Below, one piece after another: positions 6,444 to 10,764 of a DNA stretch of 10,764 nucleotides (the stretch's first letter is position 1; every line of letters begins with the position of its first letter). Source of the stretch: an uncultured Enterobacter sp. (GTDB taxonomy: Bacteria > Pseudomonadota > Gammaproteobacteria > Enterobacterales > Enterobacteriaceae); NCBI GenBank assembly GCA_946477805.1, contig CAMKZP010000074.1:1-10764 (forward strand), written 5' to 3'. The notes beneath the pieces are model-generated. The model saw only the letters and a list, made by a program, of their open reading frames with translations. It ran no database searches and was not told the DNA's origin. The position numbers and the translations under genes were made by a program.

Positions 6444-9095
6444 TTAACCGGTGTTACGCATACCTGCCGCAACGCCCGCAATCGTCACCATCAGCGCTTG
6501 TTCAACGCGTGGGTCCGGCTCTTTACCTTCCTCTTCTGCCAGACGGGAACGGTGCAGCAGCTCTGCCTGCAGAACGTTCAGCGGGTCAGTGTAGATATTA
6601 CGCAGCTGAATAGACTCGGCAATCCACGGCAGATCTTCCATCAGGTGAGAATCGTTGGCGATGTCCAGCACCACTTTGATGTCGCCTTCCAGCAGTTCGC
6701 GCAGCTCTTTGCCCAGCGTCCACAGTTCGGGTTTCACCAGACGCTGATCGTAGTATTCCGCCAGCCACAGGTCGGCTTTTGAGAAGACCATCTCCAGCAT
6801 GCCGAGGCGCGTTGAGAAGAACGGCCAGTCGCGGCACATGGCTTCCAGCTCGCTCTGCTTGCCGTCTTCCACCACTTTCTGCAGCGCCGCACCGGCACCC
6901 AGCCAGGCTGGCAGCATCAGGCGGTTTTGCGTCCAGGCGAAGATCCACGGGATCGCACGCAGAGACTCGACGCCGCCGGTCGGACGACGCTTAGCCGGAC
7001 GCGAGCCCAGCGGCAGTTTACCCAGCTCCTGCTCGGGGGTCGCTGAACGGAAATAAGGCACGAAGTCTTTGTTTTCACGCACGTAGCCGCGGTAGAGATC
7101 GCAGGAGATATCCGACAGCTCATCCATGATGCGGCACCAGGACGCTTCCGGCTCCGGCGGCGGCAGCAGGTTCGCTTCCAGAATCGCGCTGGTGTAGAGC
7201 GAGAGGCTGCTGATGGTCACTTCCGGCAGGCCGTACTTGAAGCGGATCATCTCGCCCTGCTCGGTCACGCGCAGGCCGCCCTTCAGACTTCCCGGCGGTT
7301 GAGAGAGCAGCGCTGCGTGAGCAGGCGCGCCGCCGCGGCCGATGGAGCCGCCGCGTCCGTGGAAGAGAGTGAGTTCGATGCCTGCTTTCTCACAGGTTTT
7401 GATCAGCGCGTCCTGCGCCTGGTACTGCGCCCAGGATGCCGCCATCACGCCCGCGTCTTTCGCGGAGTCGGAATAGCCAATCATCACCATCTGTTTGCCC
7501 TGGATGAAGCCGCGATACCAGTCGATGTTCAGCAGCTGCGTCATCACGTCGTTGGCGTTGTTCAGGTCGTCGAGGGTTTCAAACAGCGGCGCCACCGGCA
7601 GGGCATAGTCGATGCCGGCTTCCTTGAGCAGGAGGTGAACGCCCAGCACGTCGGAGGGGGTCTTCGCCATGGAGATCACATAGGCGGCGACCGATCCTTT
7701 CGGCGCATCCACGATCGCTTTGCAGGTGTTGAGCACCTCGCGGGTGTCGTTGCTTGGCTCCCAGCTGCGCGGCAGCAGCGGGCGCTTGGAGTTCAGTTCG
7801 CGGATCAGGAATGCCTGTTTGTCCGCTTCGGACCAGCTTTCATAGTCGCCGATGCCGAGATAGCGGGTCAGTTCACCCAGCGCTTCGGTATGGCGGGTGC
7901 TCTCCTGACGCACGTCGATACGCACCAGCGGCACGCCAAAACACTTCACGCGGCGCAGGGTGTCGAGCAGTTCACCGTTGGCGATGATGCCCATCCCACA
8001 GGCCTGAAGCGACTGGTAACAGGCATAGAGCGGATCCCAGAGCTGTTCGTTCTGGCTCAGCAGGCCTTCCGGCTTCGGCAGGCGCTGGCCTTTCAGGCGC
8101 GCTTCCAGCCAGGCCTGGGTCGCCATGAGCTGACCGCGCAGTTTTTTCATCAGGAAGCGATACGGCTCGCTGGCACCTTCCTCACCGGCAAGCTCGCGCA
8201 GTTCCGGCGTGGCTTCCACCATCGACAGCTCGGAGATCAGAACCTGAATATCCTTCAGGAACAGGTCGGTGGCCTTCCAGCGGCTCAGCAGCAGGACGTG
8301 GCGGGTGATTTCTGCGGTCACGTTCGGGTTGCCGTCGCGGTCGCCGCCCATCCAGGAGGTGAAGCGTACCGGAACAAAATCAACCGGCAGGCGGTAGCCG
8401 AGGTTCTCTTCCAGCTGCTCGTTCAGCTCGCGCAGGTAGTTCGGCACCCCTTCCCACAGGCTGTTTTCCACCACCGCAAAACCCCATTTGGCTTCATCCA
8501 CCGGGCTTGGACGATGCTTGCGGATCTCATCGGTGTGCCAGGACTGGGCAATCAGCTGGCGCAGGCGGCGCATCAGCTGGTTACGTTCGTAGTCGGCGAT
8601 GTCTTTGTTATCCAGCTGCTTCAGACAGTTGTTCACTTCCACCATTTTGTGGATAAGCGTGCGGCGGGTGATTTCGGTTGGATGCGCGGTCAGCACCAGC
8701 TCAAGCGAAAGCGACTCCACCGCTTTTTTGATGGTGGCTTCGTTGAGATCGGGCTGGTCTTTCAGTTTACGAAGGGTGCGGGCAATGACTTCCGGATTGC
8801 TGGATGCTTCACCATTTGGCGAAATGCTGTGGTATTGCTCAGCGGTATTCGCGAGATTCAGGAACTGGCTGAACGCGCGGGCAACGGGCAGCAGCTCATC
8901 GTTAGACAGGTTTTGCAAGGTGGTGAGCAGCTCCTGACGACTGGCCTCGTTACCTGCACGGGAAGATTTGGACAGCTTGCGGATGGTTTCAACGCGGTCG
9001 AGGATATTCTCCCCCAACGCATCTTTGATGGTATCTCCAAGCACTTTGCCGAGCATACTGACATTACTACGCAACGCGGAATATTGTTCGTTCAT
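6444..9095 (-). CDS. ppc: Phosphoenolpyruvate carboxylase
   Basis: Cytoplasmic enzyme that carboxylates PEP with bicarbonate to oxaloacetate, the main refilling reaction of the TCA cycle on sugars; in E. coli it is activated by acetyl-CoA and fructose-1,6-bisphosphate and inhibited by aspartate. The 883 residues equal the E. coli length and align without gaps by eye. Signatures: VLTAHPTEITRR with catalytic His138, the second active-site signature VMIGYSDSAKDAG, the glycine-rich catalytic loop FHGRGGSIGRGG with Arg587, and the C-terminal MRNTG whose Asn belongs to the aspartate site. ATG at 9093-9095 gives MNEQYSALRSN, the family start. It is likely monocistronic from the promoter at 9169-9200, although yijO follows on the same strand. 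No odd substitutions in the motifs. Confidence 0.98.
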   Translation of the reverse strand: MNEQYSALRSNVSMLGKVLGDTIKDALGENILDRVETIRKLSKSSRAGNEASRQELLTTLQNLSNDELLPVARAFSQFLNLANTAEQYHSISPNGEASSNPEVIARTLRKLKDQPDLNEATIKKAVESLSLELVLTAHPTEITRRTLIHKMVEVNNCLKQLDNKDIADYERNQLMRRLRQLIAQSWHTDEIRKHRPSPVDEAKWGFAVVENSLWEGVPNYLRELNEQLEENLGYRLPVDFVPVRFTSWMGGDRDGNPNVTAEITRHVLLLSRWKATDLFLKDIQVLISELSMVEATPELRELAGEEGASEPYRFLMKKLRGQLMATQAWLEARLKGQRLPKPEGLLSQNEQLWDPLYACYQSLQACGMGIIANGELLDTLRRVKCFGVPLVRIDVRQESTRHTEALGELTRYLGIGDYESWSEADKQAFLIRELNSKRPLLPRSWEPSNDTREVLNTCKAIVDAPKGSVAAYVISMAKTPSDVLGVHLLLKEAGIDYALPVAPLFETLDDLNNANDVMTQLLNIDWYRGFIQGKQMVMIGYSDSAKDAGVMAASWAQYQAQDALIKTCEKAGIELTLFHGRGGSIGRGGAPAHAALLSQPPGSLKGGLRVTEQGEMIRFKYGLPEVTISSLSLYTSAILEANLLPPPEPEASWCRIMDELSDISCDLYRGYVRENKDFVPYFRSATPEQELGKLPLGSRPAKRRPTGGVESLRAIPWIFAWTQNRLMLPAWLGAGAALQKVVEDGKQSELEAMCRDWPFFSTRLGMLEMVFSKADLWLAEYYDQRLVKPELWTLGKELRELLEGDIKVVLDIANDSHLMEDLPWIAESIQLRNIYTDPLNVLQAELLHRSRLAEEEGKEPDPRVEQALMVTIAGVAAGMRNTG

Positions 9096-9168
9096 AAAAA
9101 CCCAGTCACCCCATCATTTTTGTTTATGCCCAGTCGACAATCTTTCGGACATTATTTTGTCATCTCCC

Positions 9169-9200
9169 TTTATAAAGCCACGTAAAACCCCCGTCGTCAA
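9169..9200 (-). promoter_or_regulatory. ppc: candidate ppc promoter
   Basis: On the minus strand TTGACG (9195-9200) and TATAAA (9169-9174) face ppc. The hexamers are good, but the 20-bp spacer is longer than the usual 17; the alternative TTATAA (9170-9175) gives 19. Transcription would begin near 9162, leaving a leader of about 65 bases. The arrangement resembles the E. coli ppc upstream region as I recall it. No operator is obvious. Confidence 0.5.
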
Positions 9201-9313
9201 TTGCTGCGAAAACGGTTCAGCAAACGAATAAATGTGGGCAATTTACGAAATTTAATTCGCTTTGCGCCAGATAAGAGATGCTTATGGGAATGTGACGAAG
9301 ATCGGGGTTTATT

Positions 9314-9427
9314 CCCCTCACCCTAACCCTCTCCCCAGAGGGGAGAGGGAATTTGAACACCCTCTCCTTTGGGGAGAGAGGGAACTTGAACACCCTCTCC
9401 CCTCTGGGGAGAGGGCAGGGTGAGGGG
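9314..9427. repeat. cluster of three GC-rich hairpins between argE and ppc
   Basis: Three palindromes built from CCCTCTCCCC and its complement lie in a row. Unit 1 (9327-9349) and unit 3 (9393-9415) are perfect 10-bp stems with loops AGA and TCT. Unit 2 (9360-9382) is imperfect around CTTTG. The linkers GGAATTTGAACA and GGAACTTGAACA differ by one base, so the cluster has grown by duplication. In addition CCCCTCACCCT at 9314-9324 is repeated inverted at 9417-9427, so the whole block is one large inverted repeat. The CCCTCACCCTAACCCTCTCCCC sequence type is widely scattered between genes in enterobacteria and pseudomonads in my recollection. It lies just after the argE stop, so it may act as argE transcript end, but has no T run. 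Confidence 0.75.
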
Positions 9428-9433
9428 CAGTAT

Positions 9434-10585
9434 TTAATGCCAGCAAAAATGATGCACAACCTGGGTGATGAGTTCGCGCGTCGGCTTAATAAAGCGCGTT
9501 TCCAGATATTCATCCGGCTGGTGGGCCTGGTTGATGGAGCCGGGGCCGAGCACCAGCGTCGGGCACAGCGTCTGAATGAACGGCGCTTCGGTGCAGTAAT
9601 TCACCACGTCGGTTTTCTCTCCGAGCAGTTTTTCCACCACCTGAACCAGCTGGTGATCGGGCGGGCACTCGTAGCCCGGGATCGGCGGATGCAGCTCGGA
9701 GACCGTCAGCCGGCCAGGCCAGCGCTCGCTCACCGGTGCCAGGGCTTCGTTCAGCAGGCCGTCGAGATCGCTCAGCGTCATGCCCGGCAGCGGCCGGATG
9801 TCCATATGCAGCTCGCAGCAGGCGCAGATGCGGTTGGAGGCATCACCGCCGTGCAGGCTGCCGAGGTTCAGCGTTGGATACGGCACGGTAAACGCGTCGT
9901 AGTGATAACGCTCTTTCAGGGCGTCACGCAGGGTCATGATGCGGCCAATGGCGTCATGCATTAGCTCGATGGCGTTTACCCCGCGCGCCGGATCGCTGGA
10001 GTGGCCGGACTGGCCGAGCACGCGAACGGCGGTTGAAATGTGGCCTTTATGCGCGCGAATCGGTTGCAGAGAGGTGGGTTCGCCGATGATCGCGCAGTCC
10101 GGGCGAATGGACGTGTTTTCAGAGAAATAGCGCGCGCCCGCCATGCTGGTCTCTTCATCGGCGGTGGCCAGAATGTAGAGCGGCTTCTTCAGCGTTGTTA
10201 CGTCAACGTCACGCAGCGCGTCGAGGATAAAGGCGAAGAAGCCTTTCATATCCGCCGTGCCCAGGCCGTAGAGCTTGCTGTCGTGTTCAGTCAGGGTGAA
10301 CGGGTCGCGCGTCCAGCGGCCATCGTCAAAGGGAACGGTATCGGTATGACCGGCCAGCAGCAGGCCGCCCGCGCCGCTTCCGGTGCTGGCGAGCAGGTTG
10401 AATTTATGGCGTGTTCCGGGAACGGGCTGAACCTCAACGTTAAACCCAAGATCGCTAAACCAGCCCGCCAGAAGATTGATTAAAGACTCATTGCTCTGAT
10501 CCAGCGCTTCTTCCGTTGCGCTGATGGACGGAGTGGCAATCAGGGCGCGGTAGATCTCGATAAATGGCGGTAAGTTCATTTTCAT
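9434..10585 (-). CDS. argE: Acetylornithine deacetylase
   Basis: Cytoplasmic zinc-dependent M20 peptidase-family enzyme that hydrolyses N2-acetyl-ornithine to ornithine and acetate, fifth step of arginine synthesis. It has 383 residues, as in E. coli. Metal ligands fall at the expected places: His80 (GHTDTVPFDD), Asp112 (ADMKG), Glu145 with catalytic Glu144 (ADEETSMAG), Glu169 (GEPTS) and His355 (NQAHQPDEYL). I chose ATG 10585 (MKMNLPPF) because it matches the E. coli N-terminus and follows AAGGTG at 10594-10599; the in-frame GTG at 10594 overlaps that ribosome site and is unlikely. Divergent to argC and repressed by ArgR through the shared operator. Confidence 0.97.
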   Translation of the reverse strand: MKMNLPPFIEIYRALIATPSISATEEALDQSNESLINLLAGWFSDLGFNVEVQPVPGTRHKFNLLASTGSGAGGLLLAGHTDTVPFDDGRWTRDPFTLTEHDSKLYGLGTADMKGFFAFILDALRDVDVTTLKKPLYILATADEETSMAGARYFSENTSIRPDCAIIGEPTSLQPIRAHKGHISTAVRVLGQSGHSSDPARGVNAIELMHDAIGRIMTLRDALKERYHYDAFTVPYPTLNLGSLHGGDASNRICACCELHMDIRPLPGMTLSDLDGLLNEALAPVSERWPGRLTVSELHPPIPGYECPPDHQLVQVVEKLLGEKTDVVNYCTEAPFIQTLCPTLVLGPGSINQAHQPDEYLETRFIKPTRELITQVVHHFCWH

Positions 10586-10587
10586 TG

Positions 10588-10617
10588 TTGACACACCTTA
10601 GGTCGTGATAGTATCAA
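10588..10617 (+). promoter_or_regulatory. argC: argCBH promoter
   Basis: TTGACA (10588-10593), an 18-bp spacer and TATCAA (10612-10617) face argC. The -35 lies immediately next to the argE start codon and the -10 lies in the first ARG box, the same arrangement as in E. coli, so ArgR binding would block RNA polymerase directly. The leader to argC would be about 50 bases. Confidence 0.7.
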
Positions 10618-10638
10618 TATTCATGCAATAAATGTGAA
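10610..10638 (-). promoter_or_regulatory. argE: argE promoter, facing the argCBH promoter
   Basis: On the minus strand TTCACA (10633-10638), a 17-bp spacer and GATACT (10610-10615) drive argE. Its -10 shares four base pairs with the -10 of the argCBH promoter, so the two convergent promoters overlap and polymerases must compete. The -35 lies in the second ARG box. Confidence 0.65.
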
Positions 10639-10650
10639 TAAAAATACATT
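10612..10650. promoter_or_regulatory. ArgR operator: two ARG boxes
   Basis: TATCAATATTCATGCAAT (10612-10629) and TGTGAATAAAAATACATT (10633-10650) each fit the 18-bp ARG box consensus (WNTGAATWWWWATTCANW) with about two mismatches in the ten conserved positions for the first and one for the second. They are separated by 3 bp, the spacing needed for one ArgR hexamer to bind both. They cover core elements of both the argE and argCBH promoters, so arginine-bound ArgR should repress both directions. Confidence 0.85.
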
Positions 10651-10673
10651 AACGTTGAGCATAAAGGAACCCG

Positions 10674-10764
10674 ATGTTGAATACGCTGATTGTAGGCGCT
10701 AGCGGTTATGCGGGCGCAGAGCTTGTAAGCTACGTGAATCGCCATCCACATATGACCATAACCG
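10674..10764 (+). CDS. argC: N-acetyl-gamma-glutamyl-phosphate reductase, N-terminal part
   Basis: NADPH-dependent reductase of the third arginine synthesis step; only the first 30 codons lie in the window (full length is about 334 residues). [18 protein letters not shown] contains the GxxGxxG nucleotide-binding motif (GASGYAG, residues 8-14) and is nearly identical to E. coli ArgC. ATG 10674 follows AAAGGAA at 10663-10669. It is the first gene of argCBH in relatives and is controlled by the operator just upstream. Confidence 0.95.

Noticed and set aside
7299..9185. Open frame of 628 codons on the plus strand opposite ppc
   Set aside because: It is the antisense shadow of ppc, whose product is recognised end to end; the translation resembles no family I know and is rich in His, Gln and Arg as expected from reverse reading of GC-rich codons.
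9314..9427. Repeats that could suggest a CRISPR array
   Set aside because: The spacers are only about 10 bases and nearly identical, and the repeats are palindromes; this is a dispersed hairpin element.
10586..10594. GTG start for argE three codons upstream
   Set aside because: It overlaps the ribosome site and the family start is the ATG at 10585.

Overview
The window is a chromosomal segment of an enterobacterium of the family Enterobacteriaceae. Gene order and protein sequences closely follow the Escherichia coli ptsA / frwC-frwB-pflD-pflC-frwD / yijO / ppc / argE / argC region as I remember it, but with enough substitutions, and with intergenic repeats typical of Enterobacter, Klebsiella and their relatives, that it is probably not E. 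coli itself. No insertion sequence, phage gene, CRISPR array, tRNA or rRNA is visible.

Left third (1-5515): an anaerobic sugar module built around a divergent control region at 249-552. Leftward runs the 5' end of ptsA (frwA), the multiphosphoryl transfer protein. Its frame carries an in-frame TGA at codon 77, after which recognisable homology continues, so it looks like a nonsense pseudogene unless this is a sequencing error. Rightward runs frwC (IIC permease), frwB (IIB), pflD (glycyl radical lyase), pflC (its radical-SAM activase) and frwD (second IIB-like protein), closely packed or overlapping. A strong GC-rich hairpin separates the two PTS genes from the lyase. From memory of recent E. 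coli work, PflD opens the ring of 1,5-anhydromannitol-6-phosphate; the product is then split by FsaB and reduced with GldA, whose genes lie beyond ptsA in E. coli and outside this window. Import plus phosphorylation by Frw followed by radical C-O cleavage by PflD fits the layout.

Middle (5502-6443): yijO, an AraC-family regulator on the minus strand, overlaps frwD tail to tail by 14 bp and is a candidate regulator of the module. Between yijO and ppc lies a long REP-like inverted repeat.

Right third (6444-10764): ppc (phosphoenolpyruvate carboxylase) and argE (acetylornithine deacetylase) on the minus strand, separated by 338 bp that hold the ppc promoter and a cluster of three GC-rich hairpins. 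At the right edge is the classic argE/argCBH control region: two face-to-face promoters with overlapping -10 elements covered by two ARG boxes, then the first 30 codons of argC.

The novelty is modest: the core genes are conserved. The points worth a second look are the ptsA nonsense codon, the hairpin inside the frw-pfl operon, the CRP-like sites, and the two intergenic repeat structures.
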